From: Daphnia pulex | Taxonomy: Eukaryota; Arthropoda; Branchiopoda; Diplostraca; Daphniidae | Assembly (NCBI RefSeq): GCF_021134715.1 | Contig: NC_060024.1 | Span: 10,106,001 to 10,170,000 of the forward strand | DNA: 64,000 bases | Direction of reading: 5' to 3' | Part shown: positions 11,795 to 22,201 of the stretch, piece after piece | Layout of the letters: every line of letters begins with the position of its first letter | Position numbering within the stretch: position 1 is the first letter of the stretch | The notes under the pieces: generated by a model | What the model saw: the letters and a program-made list of their open reading frames with translations, nothing else | Database searches by the model: none | What the model was told of the DNA's origin: nothing | Translations under genes and position numbers: made by a program

Positions 11795-13977
11795 TCAATT
11801 CTTTTTCTGTCCCTTTGCAGTTTTAATGTCCAATTGGCATCCCAACTGTCCACTTCATTTTTATCCATTTTCTATTGAGATAATTTCATAATTCTTCAGA
11901 TGGTTAGTTTTGTCCCTTTTTCTCTGACGTGGCTTGGATTTGGTTATGAGGGTTTAATTGACAGTTAAGATTGGCTTAACGTGGTTAAATCCTTAGTGTA
12001 CGGAAAATTTTTGGCTACACGTGGTCCAGTTCAACATTCTCACATGCTTACTTCTTGTTCGGTTTCCATACCCGCATAATAAACGAGGCAATGTCGTATA
12101 ATTAAAGTTTCCTGTGAATCTAGCTAGATTTAGAAGTTAGTTCAAAGCCAATGCATAAGCAAATCTTATCGTTAGTGCCCTTCTGTTATTCAGTAGGTGA
12201 GTAGAAAAATTTGAAATTTAGCTTCAGTGCTTGTCTAGTTCGGAAATAGGGCAAGTAGAGAAAGTAACGATAATTTTCTTTGGATAGTGAAGCAACATGT
12301 TGAACAGGTTATCTGGTAAAACACCAAACATGGCGTAAAGTGATAGAAAACGTAAAGCTTCCCCAACAGGTTAAAAGTTGCGTGCGTTTTAAGGAAATTT
12401 GCTTTAAAGAATGTGTCGAAAAACACTGAATAGAATCTCTGTTAGCGAGTAAGTCCGTAAAACGTCTTTACACCAGTGTTTGTATAAGGAAGATGTTAGC
12501 CAGGTTAAAACTAGTGAGGCGAGACGTTAATAGCAATTTATGTTGCATTGCTTTGCTGGTCCACGTGTTTGATAGTGTCCACTTTCCTTAGCTATAAACT
12601 CTTTATTTGATTCAAGGCTTTAGTGGTTTACCATGACTACCAAGTACCAACACACACTACTGTCTAGATGCTGTTGTCGATCCGCCCTAACCAATGGTTT
12701 TTGGTTAAATCAGCGTGCTCACCCAATTTATTGATTTCATTAAACTCTTAATTTATTTTCATGGTGTAAGTTACAGATTGGCCGCCAAAGTGGACGACAT
12801 CGAATGCACTATATCAGTAGTGCTAATTGACAGCTCTATGCACCGACTGTATGTCACTTAAAATCTTTCTATCAATTTTACAAGTATGCTATCATTTTAG
12901 ATATTTGTGTTAGCAGCATTCTACAACATGGATCGCTTGGTGATAAGTTTTCGCGTATCAAGAAAAGAGCTGCATGTGAATACTTGGAAACAAAATTTAA
13001 CAGGTTGCATGCTACGAATTTACACCATCTCTGATATTCGGATATCAAATCCGAAAATAAAGTAAGTATCTAATTTCTTCAACTACTTAATTTACAAAAA
13101 ATATATTAAACCAGAAGCCGTGTGATATCTGAGAATGGTTAGATAGATTTCCGTTAAGTTAGTTCAGATTTCCACTCGCAAAATAAACCTTGAATCACAA
13201 AGGGCTGATGCAAGTGCATAGATGAGAAACATTTGAATACTGCAATGGTAACCAAGAAGGTTTATCGATGAAAATGAATGAATTTTTAAAAGCTTTTTAT
13301 TGATTTCCCTTGCATCAACAGGTTCGTTAGCAATCCAATGCGCGTAGTAAATATGCAACCAAGCACATGTTTAAATGAATGGCGCCATCGCGTGCACTAT
13401 GTTTACAGAAATAAAACGTTTCGCTGTCAAGGTGGACTCACAAGGTCGCCAAATCTATCATGTCCCACAGGTGGGATATGGGGGGCGTTTCTTTTCTTGC
13501 CTTGCATTCTTTGTTGTCTCCATCTCATGGGAACAACTCGGAAGGAAATTCCAATAGGATAGTAGGATAGATATACATGTCTAGTGTATTTTAGTCAGTG
13601 TATAGTGATTCATCTTCCAGACTGGATGGCCACATAGCAACTGTGAGCACGACACTGCTATTTTCCCTTTTAGTTAGTTCCTAGAAATTGGATTGGAAAC
13701 TGTTAAATCCCATCAGGTAAAAGTTTATTATGTACAACTTTTTAAAAATTATCTGTGCGTCATATATTTGTTCTTCTGACGCAGAAGAAACACAAGTGTG
13801 TATGCCAACTGATCACGTTAAACTTAAATTTGAAAACAAGTTGACAGAAGACATTTATCACTACAAAATAGTTTATTGTATTTTTTAATTGTATCACATC
13901 AAAGTAAATTTTCTTGTCATCGACCAGGTGTTCTGTGCTGGAATTTTATTAATGACCCATCGCCGCAACTGTTGAAA
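11795..13977. other. spacer between the RRM gene and the zinc transporter
   Basis: No supported protein gene. A 60-codon open frame at 13375-13557 has a donor-like site (ccacag/gtggga) near 13472 and could be an upstream exon of the zinc transporter transcript, but it shows no homology. An acceptor at 13925-13927 (gaccag) precedes the transporter start codon by about 50 nt, suggesting a 5' UTR intron upstream. Confidence 0.4.
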
Positions 13978-15529
13978 ATGAATTTGCTGGAATCCAAATT
14001 GTTAACGATGTCGGTGCTTGGGCTAGTGTCAATTTTTCTTGGTTTATTACCTGTGGTGATTCTAAGAAAACTAGGTCTTACACCGACATTAACTGGCGAT
14101 GTCATGTCACCGTTTACCAAGACGGTTGTCTCGGGAATGTTGTGTTTCGGCGGAGGAGTCTTAATGGGGACGGTATGAATTTAATTTAATTTTTCGGCGC
14201 CTTAAATAAGTAATCATAGTCTACATTATTAGGGATTTCTCCACATGTTACCGGAAGTCCACGAAGGATGGCAGAAATATGCAAAAGAAAATGGAATCGA
14301 CATTAATCTAGCACTTGGTATTGTAGTCATCTGTGGAGGTTTCTTTCTCGTCTATTTTGTGGAGGAACTGGCGCACTTGATGGCTGATCGTCATGCCCAC
14401 AACAAGGAGGACGTGTCCATTCACCGGGCTGTTTCAATTCGCGGTTGTCCGGTTAGTCTTGAAGGTCCAGCTCCTCCTTGCGAACCTTCCGGTTGTCAAA
14501 AAACGGACGGAGACTCATCTTGCCAAGGCTCTACCATCTGCCAACTAGACTGCACTGAAAAGGAATTTTGTAGAGACGTTACCGAAGGAGAAGGATGTTC
14601 TTCTTCGAAATGCTATTCCAGCAAAGCTAGTAGCGCGTGCTCTGCAATTCACAATAACTTGGATCCCATTGAAAGGAACGATGGATACGGGACATTCGGA
14701 CCCGCAGAAAGCAGCGTCCTGCCGCAGGAAAATAACCACTTGGTGAACCGTAATCCACATTCCGGAAGTAGTCAAAGGTAAGATATTTGATTTAAATTGG
14801 AATGAAAAGGTTTTAAAATATGTAGTGGTTTTTGTAGCTTAAAACAGAAACACTGGGTGAAAGAAGTTAATAACACAACACTGCAACGTTCTCAGTCGGG
14901 TGGTAATCACAGTCACGATTTGCATCATCATCATGGATTGATGATGGGCAATGGACACTGCGTTGGAGCTCCGCTAAGAGGATTACTTTTCATCGTCGCT
15001 TTATCGCTACATGAAATACTGGAAGGAGTAGCAGTCGGTCTGCAGAAGAATCAGTCCGGCGTTTTGCAGCTTTTTGCCGCTGTTGCCAGTCATAAATTCG
15101 TCATCTCGTTTTGTGTTGGGCTGGAATTATCGACCAGCGGTGTCAAAGTCTTAATGCATACCATTTACATCCTCGTCTTCTCACTCGTTACTCCATTGGG
15201 TAAGTAACGCTTTCTTTAACTAGACGACAACGGCATGAACATTTTAATTTTTTCGGATCCTAGGAATCGGTATTGGCATCATCATGACTTCTGCCAGCTC
15301 CGGTGATGAGAATGTGACTGATTCGCTGAGCTCGTTAATTATGCAAGGTCTTGCCTGTGGAACCATCCTTTACGTTGCTTTTTTCGAAATACTCGAGCGC
15401 GAACGATCTAAATCCACCGTTGGTTTAATTCAGTGGACACTGCTCGTTTTGGGATTCTTGGCAATCATGGGACTTCAATTATTAAGTAATATTACAGCAA
15501 CTAATAATCTTTGGCGTTTTGATAACTAA
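13978..15529 (+). CDS. ZIP family zinc transporter (SLC39A1/2/3-like)
   Basis: A complete 455-aa membrane transporter that brings zinc, and possibly other divalent metals, into the cytosol. Exons are 13978-14172, 14233-14777, 14838-15199 and 15264-15529, all in phase. Membrane segments are visible at the N-terminus (SVLGLVSIFLGLLPVVILRK), at VVSGMLCFGGGVLMGTGFLH, and at ALGIVVICGGFFLVYFVEEL. After a long loop come the transport helices LLFIVALSLHEILEGVAVGL and AAVASHKFVISFCVGLEL. These carry the H..E.EG and HK metal-site motifs of ZIP proteins. Three more segments follow, ending in NLWRFDN. The loop between TM3 and TM4 is long. Its first half holds ten cysteines (about residues 155-222) and its second half a His-rich stretch, GGNHSHDLHHHHG, a typical zinc-sensing loop feature. 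The chosen start is the first ATG at the top of TM1; an upstream in-frame codon lies before a likely acceptor. The subfamily is by general resemblance only. Confidence 0.92.
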
Positions 15530-15999
15530 ATGGAAATTTGTATTTAGCCACGGAATCAAATTTAGGTTTGGACGACACGAAATTGAATGTCACTAGTCAA
15601 GGAACGTGACCACACAATTTAAATTGGCCGTTTGTTTTGAATTTTTTTTCTCAGTATTTTACCTTACTTCCATATTTTATCGATCATGGACAAACAAAAG
15701 CAAAGGAGAATTTGCTATTGTGCACAGTAAAGGATTAGGCGTGATCACTATTTTTACCGAACTGTGCATGATCTCATTTTGATAGGAAATCGTTAGCTTT
15801 ATAGAGCCTTTGTATGCAATAATTACGAAACCGAATGCGGCGTACAATACAATTTTTTTTTATCACACAGGAAATTTCTCAATCTCAGACTCCCACGTCT
15901 AAATTCATTGATAAAAGAATGTCGATGCGATATACGTTGGTCTAACGAATCAAACAACGTTGTCTAGAGTTAATACGTCGACCATTCATTATTTTATAA
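15530..15999. other. 3' UTR of the zinc transporter and short spacer
   Basis: Nothing coding is seen. The stretch holds the transporter's 3' UTR and the upstream region of the 144-aa gene. No canonical AATAAA close to the transporter stop was found. Confidence 0.35.
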
Positions 16000-16175
16000 C
16001 CCATTTCCTATATTCCTTCGACAGAGTTTAGAAGAGCATCACCACGCATTCATAATACGCGAATTAGGGTATCAACATCACACAACAGGTAGGCAAAACA
16101 ATTATTTTAATTAGTTTGTTGGCGGATACTAACAATTACTTATTAACTCATTGTTTCGTTGCCGTAATTTAAGGA

Positions 16176-16610
16176 ATGGAGAAAGATTTATCCCCTTCAG
16201 TCCACCTAGAATTGGGAATAAAGAAAAAGAGAAAGTCTGGACAAGAAACAGAGGTTTCCCATGGACATTTTATTCCCAATTCCCGAATTACACGTGCCCC
16301 ACGAGTGATACGCGATGGCAAAGTGGCCGTCATCTATCAGCCCCATCACGGTCTTGGTTGGTACTCAGAACATAAGATTGAAGCCCTTCTTTTTGCTCCC
16401 GAGATTGTTTTCATGATTGAACAAGAAGAGTCAGGTTCGAAAGTTTACGAGTATTGCCGCAGCATGAAGTACGGCTGGAGTGTGATGGATACTATTTGTC
16501 ATGGTCTCAGCATCAAGTGGGTGCCCGTTTCGGAAGAGTTTCGAATCCACGAGAGTGACGGAAGAGAAACAGTTGTTTTAAAATCTACTGATCAATGGTT
16601 TATTGCTTAA
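16176..16610 (+). CDS. 144-aa protein of unknown function
   Basis: A single uninterrupted coding exon from ATG at 16176 to TAA at 16608. A 5' UTR exon probably ends at 16088 (cacaacag/gtaggc), with an 85-nt intron before the coding exon. The N-terminal 50 residues are basic and probably disordered (LGIKKKRKSGQE). The rest is a compact domain: GKVAVIYQPHHGLGWYSEH, then LLFAPEIVFMIEQ, then WVPVSEEFRIHESDGRETVV, ending STDQWFIA. No signal peptide or membrane segment is present. I do not recognise an animal family. The order of a VAV-strand, a GxGW turn, an LLF.P.IV helix and a WVP...FRI.E.DG C-terminus resembles, from memory, small hypothetical proteins of bacteria and their phages. That similarity is unproven. 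A poly(A) signal at 16766 fits an expressed gene. Confidence 0.7.
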   Translation: MEKDLSPSVHLELGIKKKRKSGQETEVSHGHFIPNSRITRAPRVIRDGKVAVIYQPHHGLGWYSEHKIEALLFAPEIVFMIEQEESGSKVYEYCRSMKYGWSVMDTICHGLSIKWVPVSEEFRIHESDGRETVVLKSTDQWFIA

Positions 16611-16765
16611 ACCATGCTCATTTGATTGTACAAGATTAACGTTTTTTAATATAAATAATTGAGCAACGTCATGTGCGTTGTAAAGTAGGTTGATAAATGT
16701 TGTAATAACATTTCTTATTATCGCCCATCCCCCATGTCAAATAAGCACCCAGCCCATAAGGACAT

Positions 16766-16771
16766 AATAAA
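16766..16771 (+). terminator. poly(A) signal of the 144-aa gene
   Basis: AATAAA in an A-rich run 156 nt after the stop codon. An ATAAAT variant also occurs nearer the stop, around 16650. Confidence 0.4.
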
Positions 16772-17262
16772 AAAAAATTAAACATATCACTAATAGCCAA
16801 GTGCAATCGAACGTATACAAAAAACAAACTACAAGTCACTTAAATAATGCATGCCATTTGATTTTTCACACACCGCATATCTATGTAAAGTACGGCACTG
16901 AACTAGGTTTGAACATGGATTACAAAAATCAGGTTCGTCAGGTCAATAGTTAACGTGTTGGAGAACAATGTAATTTAGGACCCGGAAGTAATGACAGAAT
17001 ATGGAATTATGTATGGAATTATGGATAGAGTTTTCAAGGTGAAATACAAGGTGTTAAGTCTTCTTTCTCGAAAATAGATGGCGTGTGATTATTGTGTTTT
17101 TCTTAGTCGTCTGCTTACTAGGTATTTTCATTTGAACTAAACCTTCCTTAATGAAAATTGAAAAAAAGACTTTGTAGATTTAATAAAATTACAAATGTAA
17201 TTTTTTTTCAAACTTGTGTACATCATATGCTTTTTAATAACACAGCTATGTCTGAGTTTGAG

Positions 17263-17306
17263 TTTCATTGCTGTCATGCATGTGGTTTTGTTGCAGCCAG
17301 CTCTGG
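17263..17306 (+). repeat. diverged repeat unit A, copy 1
   Basis: This stretch shares a scattered pattern with 18351-18400 and, inverted, with 23962-24018: a TTCATT start, a CATG-TGGTTTT or CATGG-TTTT core and a CAGCCAG or GGCCAGCC end. The copies are too diverged for recent transposition. They may be exons of a duplicated non-coding gene or pieces of an old element. Confidence 0.4.
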
Positions 17307-18106
17307 TGAAAGTGAATTTGGAGCTGCTGCATGTAGTCTATGGAGCAGGTGTAGTCCTCTGAAGTGTGCAAGCATTACCTAAAGTGCAACAGCAATTGAA
17401 GAATTAATTGAATGGTAATTGAAGAATTCGAAATGGTAATTTGATTGAGATCTTTATTGGTTCATTGAAACTGGGAGTCTCATTGTTTTATTAAAATGTT
17501 TTATTTAGGTCACAACTTCAACTTTGTTCTAGTAATAAAAGTTTTGCTTCTAGAGTTTTTTTTGAAAAGATAGTCACCGGCTTAATCAGCTTGTGCTGAG
17601 TTCTAATTTTTCTTTCAATTAAACTAATTCCCACTCAATTTTACAAACTTTTGACGGTTTAAAGAATTTTCTGTTGCTTGGATTCAATCTAAATTTCAAC
17701 TCAAAATTTGTGAGTTAAACTTGCCATAACTATTTACTTTTTTTTCTTTCTTTATATGTTTTCTTTTATATCTGTACATAGTTTTACTTAATTTTCATTA
17801 TTAATTTTCGCTTTTTACTCACAGGACTTGGTGGCAATGGTATGCATCAGACTGCTGTGCACAGTCTATAGATCTGGTGTGTCATCCTGAAACTCATAAG
17901 CCAGACCTGAAGTGGAATTGCATGAAGACTTCTTGAAATGGTAATTTTATTGAAATTATGTTGATTAATTTCTCTAAAAATAAGCTACAGATTTATTGGT
18001 TGAAGACTAGAGTGAGAGTAAATTCCTTTGTTCACTTTTGTAGAATTTTAAGTGAATTCTGTGTACATGTGATTTACATGATTAAAAATCATCTTTTTTA
18101 TTTTTT

Positions 18107-18173
18107 TAGTAATTGGAAAATGATTTTCCAATTACTATTTCAGTTAACAAGATTTTCGGAAAATCTTGTTAAC
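18107..18173. repeat. two adjacent perfect hairpins
   Basis: Hairpin 1 has 14-nt arms at 18107-18120 and 18124-18137 around a TGA loop. Hairpin 2 has at least 14-nt arms at 18143-18156 and 18160-18173 around CGG. The two are only 5 nt apart and both carry a GATTTT-type stem centre. Neither is followed by a gene. They could be tips of short inverted-repeat elements or a structured non-coding RNA. Confidence 0.7.
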
Positions 18174-18350
18174 GAATAGTGAAGACTTCTTTGTAAAATG
18201 TCTTGTATTAAAATAATTTTGAGGGACTGCTTAATTTAATTCAACTTTACTCCTGTTAATGGGTTGAAACATTAGATATCTGTTGATTCTGTTCCTCAAT
18301 ATAATAGTAATTTCTGTTAAAATAGGTTTAAAAGCCAGGTAAAATCTCTT

Positions 18351-18400
18351 CTTCATTGCTGTCTAACACAACACATGGTTTTTTGGTTTCGGCCAGCCGG
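18351..18400 (+). repeat. diverged repeat unit A, copy 2
   Basis: Matches copy 1 and the inverted copy 3 in order and spacing of short motifs: CTTCATT, ACACATGG-TTTT, and GGCCAGCCGG. It lies about 190 nt upstream of repeat unit B copy 1, so the two units may belong to one element or transcript. Confidence 0.4.
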
Positions 18401-18540
18401 TGCAAGACTGCAAGATGTTGTCTTTTGTCTAATCAGGTTCAGCTGTTGCATGGAGTCTGTGATGCCGCTGGTGATCTGACAAATATTGTTGTACTTGTTT
18501 CTGATAAGTGTATTGTTTGAAGTAGTCTATGATGTAGACA

Positions 18541-18680
18541 AGTGCATATTATCTTCTTTTCTGTGACCCTGTTTCCCTTTCTATGACTAATCGCTCCCCA
18601 GCAAAACTGGTCTAGCACTCCTCTCTTCTTCCTTGTCCAGGTCATCTCCCTGGGCACAGTCAATCAATGTCTCCCCCTGT
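18541..18680 (+). repeat. diverged repeat unit B, copy 1
   Basis: Begins AGTGCATATTATC and continues through TTCTTTTCTGTG, GTTTCCCTTT, CACAGTCAATCAA and TGTCTCCCCCTG-CTTGAT. The same ordered blocks recur at 21406-21560, and the first part recurs inverted at 22130-22201. Confidence 0.6.
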
Positions 18681-19869
18681 CTTGATAGACTGAATTTTGC
18701 ATGGAAAATTCAACATTGATAATATTAAGTTAAAGAAGGTAAAATTGATATTTGTGATAAGGGATGATAAACATGTACATAATAGTATCAATACGATTTA
18801 AACAGCTGCATTTTCTTTATGAAATTATTTTATTAAAAAATTATTTATGTATATTACATATTTACATTTCCCAACTTAATGATTTGTTTCTTTTCTAATG
18901 TTTTTTTTTTTTTAAATTGATTTACAATAATATGTACTGCACCAACCAATTAAATTAAACATAAGAATCATATAATTTTGTTTGATGGCAGAGGGCCTGT
19001 TGCTTTCTCAACCGCGATAATCACACAGCGTTATTATTTGTTTGCCGCAGAAAGTTATTTTATCTAGCAGTTGTCGATTGAATTACTCGTAGATCATGAG
19101 ATCAGGTTGCTTTGCAGTGCAATACTGCAATTACTGCATGGATTAGATTTGAGTGACAGAGTCGGAAAAAAATTGACAAGACAGACAAAGTAATGGACAA
19201 CACATTGCATTGTGACACCAAGGGCAGCAACAGCAGCTTCAGCAACAACTTAAAGCACCCCTTTCACCATCTCCTCATTAGGCAGCATCTCAATTAACAG
19301 CGTGAACATCAATGGCCGTCAAAACCTTATACAGAGGAAAAGAAAGATTTATCACAAGTTAGGCAAAGTGCAGAGTGACAGGAATGAAGTTAAAAGTTAA
19401 AAAGGTGATACCGTACGTAAAACCGGTCAAGGTAGCAGTATACGATATTTCGTTACCAATCTGGAATCTCTAACATTTGTAGAAGCATGTAGCTATGCAC
19501 TCTTCATTGTGGAAGCATTATACCTTGGGGATTTCGTCTGTTGTGATGTGTGATGCTGACTGTACGTGGTGGCTTTTTGGTGAAGACGAGATACAACCTT
19601 AAAGGGGAGATTATGACGTGAGTATCACAGTTATTTGCCTTTGTTTGTTAGTTCTTTCAAGTGACTAAGTGAGTGTCAACGAGCTATAGTTGACATTGTT
19701 TTGTGTTTTCATGTTACTATTAGAAGTTTCTTTTTTTGACGCTAGACAGCATAGCTTTTGATAATTTTCCGCTCAGTTTAAATACGCTTACTTTCCACAT
19801 CTTTGAAGAATTTTCTCAATGCTACTTCAAAAAAATGTTGGGTGATTACTATTAGTTTCTGTTTCAGCA

Positions 19870-20256
19870 ACAAAGCTCACTTGTTAGATTTTTAATAATG
19901 TGTTTTTTTTTCTACTTCCGGTTTTCAAATTTCAGTCAGTAGTTAAGTAAATATTCATCTTACGCACAAAATAACCACATATTCGAGATCCTCGTCAAAT
20001 TTGTGGTAAAGTTCATGTTTGTTTTTCTACGTACGCGTACTTCCGGTTTCGAGAATTATCCTGAACTATAGTTCAGGAAAAATCTCGATTTTGACCAAAA
20101 TCTGGATTTCACTTAAATTACACCTAATCGACCCCAAATTTTACGTAGATCACGAATATTTGGTTTCTTTTGACGACAGCTCAATGGTTAAGGCGCTATC
20201 GCTTACTTCCGGTATACTTCCGGAAAATTTGCATAAAACTAACAAGTGAGCTTTGT
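19870..20256. mobile_element. 387-bp inverted-repeat element (MITE-like)
   Basis: Perfect 18-bp terminal inverted repeats, ACAAAGCTCACTTGTTAG, lie at 19870-19887 and 20239-20256. The interior has four ACTTCCGG motifs (19914, 20039, 20205, 20216) and an 18-bp palindrome CCTGAACTATAGTTCAGG at 20060-20077. No transposase frame is present. A target-site duplication is not evident in the flanks, so the true ends may lie slightly further out. It is best read as a non-autonomous DNA transposon remnant. Confidence 0.55.
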
Positions 20257-20739
20257 TCTCTGTAAAATTCTAAACACTTCGTACTAATTTTAAGCAAAGA
20301 GAAATGGTCTTTTTGATTACTTTTTTTACTTTTGACTATCTAAGGCCAGTCCTTTAGATAGTGAGTTTTGGCCGTGTCAAATAGATGGCGTGAAAGAATG
20401 TTGTGTCAGATATGGGCTTATGGCGGTTCGTTGTCAAAAGTTCAGTTACAGCTATCTTCTTCGAAAATTACCGATGAATTCGTTGGTAAATTGACTAGAT
20501 TTCCTGTACAATTTGTTTGGCATGTGTTCTTTTCCGTTTATGTGTTTAATAACATCATTATTTCTCATCCATTTCCAGGAGGAAATGTGAAAGGTGCATG
20601 TACTGTCAACTATTGTGTTAAAAATCCTGGTATCATACTGAATATGTCATCCAATTGACAGAGTGGTAACAACCAATGCCAGCTTTAGTAAAGTATTGCT
20701 GGAACATAGTCTTCTCATCTTTTATTAGTATTCATCACT

Positions 20740-21660
20740 GTTATCGGCTGAATCATTCTATGGGACTTGCCAGATCACCAGCCCCAGCATGGAGCAATCT
20801 CTCATTCCATCTTCTAGAGAACCTTGGATAACTGATTGCTGGTTTCATGTGTAAGTTCACTTTTCATGTCACTGAAATTTTTTCGTAGCAGTCTCGTATG
20901 TATTTTAAGTATTGATCTGGGCTTAAGTCTATCTAATGTTTAAGAGACGACTTCAAGTGTATACTGATAACTGTTTATTTATTTTATTAAGATCATAAAC
21001 ACCAATTACATTGACATGAGCAAGATGACTCATTTTTTATTTTATGTACAGGTTTTAAATTACAGGTTTCTCAATTGGCAGACAGACAGACTTTATGAGA
21101 AATCATGTTCTTTCAAGAGAAGGACAAGGACTATACAGTCAACAAGGTTCCTTGTTTGCTGACCTGTTGGCTGCTACCCTTGAATCTCCCTTTTTACTTC
21201 CTTACATGGCCCTCTTGATTTGAGGTATAATTGCTTTCTGTCGCTACAATCTTGTTTGAATATTATTTTCATCCAAATAAATGTTCATTCTGCTTACAGG
21301 GCAATCCTTCGCTACTTGTCATGGACTTCATCTTCATCATTTTGGTGAAAATCAACAAGAGAATGCTATAATACAAGATTAATATGTGTAGTTAGATAAA
21401 TTACAAGTGCATATCTGGGCTCCCTTCTTTTCTGTGGCTCCGTTTCCCTAATTAACCAACTATTCCTCAACTCTTTGCTCTTTTTCCTGTTTCTCTTAAC
21501 CACTGGCTCCCTGGTCGCAGTCAATTAAGGCAGTGTCTCCCCCTGCCTTGATTGGCTGCCTGCAAGTCCTATAAATCAATTCTGGTTGTTGGATTTTCTA
21601 ATTCCACATTCAGAATAACACTGTATGGGACTTGCAAATAAAGACAAGTTTCGAACCGGA
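20740..21660 (+). ncRNA. possible non-coding transcript
   Basis: This part shows splice-like borders (ATGTG/TAAGTT near 20850, a tacag acceptor near 21066, gaggtataat near 21225, tacag near 21299) around sequence without long reading frames. It ends in repeat unit B and an AATAAA at 21637-21642, 15-20 nt before a GT-rich stretch. The phrase TATGGGACTTGC occurs both at about 20759 and 21624. A polyadenylated long non-coding RNA or an old element copy would both explain this. No direct evidence of transcription is available. Confidence 0.25.
21406..21560 (+). repeat. diverged repeat unit B, copy 2
   Basis: Starts AGTGCATATCTGGGCTCCC and shares blocks with copy 1 (TTCTTTTCTGTGG, CGTTTCCCT, GTCGCAGTCAATTAA, GTGTCTCCCCCTGCCTTGAT). 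It sits at the 3' end of the possible non-coding transcript. Confidence 0.6.
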
Positions 21661-21682
21661 CGGTCTGTTAATTGAATTCTCG

Positions 21683-21822
21683 TATTTTAACTACATTTAA
21701 ATGAATAAATTAATTTAATTGAATTAAAGTATAATATATTATAATTAAATAAATTAAAGTTAATTTATTTATATTCAATCGATTAATTTATTTAATTAGA
21801 TTTAATTAAATTAAAAGTTTTC
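21683..21822. repeat. A/T-only simple sequence (AATTAATTT-rich)
   Basis: About 140 bp composed almost only of A and T, rich in TTAATT and AATTAA words. It separates the + oriented repeats from the - oriented ones. It has no coding potential. Confidence 0.7.
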
Positions 21823-22129
21823 GTCGTTAGTTGGTTTTCAAAAATATCATTTATTTTAGATGTGTAATTAAATCATAACAAAGCAATTGTATATGTGGTA
21901 ATAAGTTAACAGATACTTCAGAATATTTTAACATAGGACAAAGTTAGCAGATGGAAGAGTCAGGGGTAGGAAAACAGATGTTAAAGGAGCAATTTATCAC
22001 AGCAAAAAAAAAAAAAGAGAAGAGTTGAAATTATAAAGTGAGCAAATTGTTCTTGGGAGGATTTCACTCATAGCCTTCTAAGTTTCTACAGATAATGCCC
22101 CTCATCACAATTATCACAACAGGTTATCA

Positions 22130-22201
22130 ACCACCGAGAGGGGAGAGTTGGTTCTGTTTACTTAAGGAAACGGGGAGGGAGAGAGCATAGATATGCACTT
22201 C
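22130..22201 (-). repeat. diverged repeat unit B, copy 3 (inverted)
   Basis: On the minus strand this reads AGTGCATATCTATGCTCTC, then CCCTCCCCGTTTCCTTAAG and so on, matching the starts of copies 1 and 2. Its opposite orientation makes this region an inverted arrangement about the A/T-rich stretch near 21.7 kb. Confidence 0.5.
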
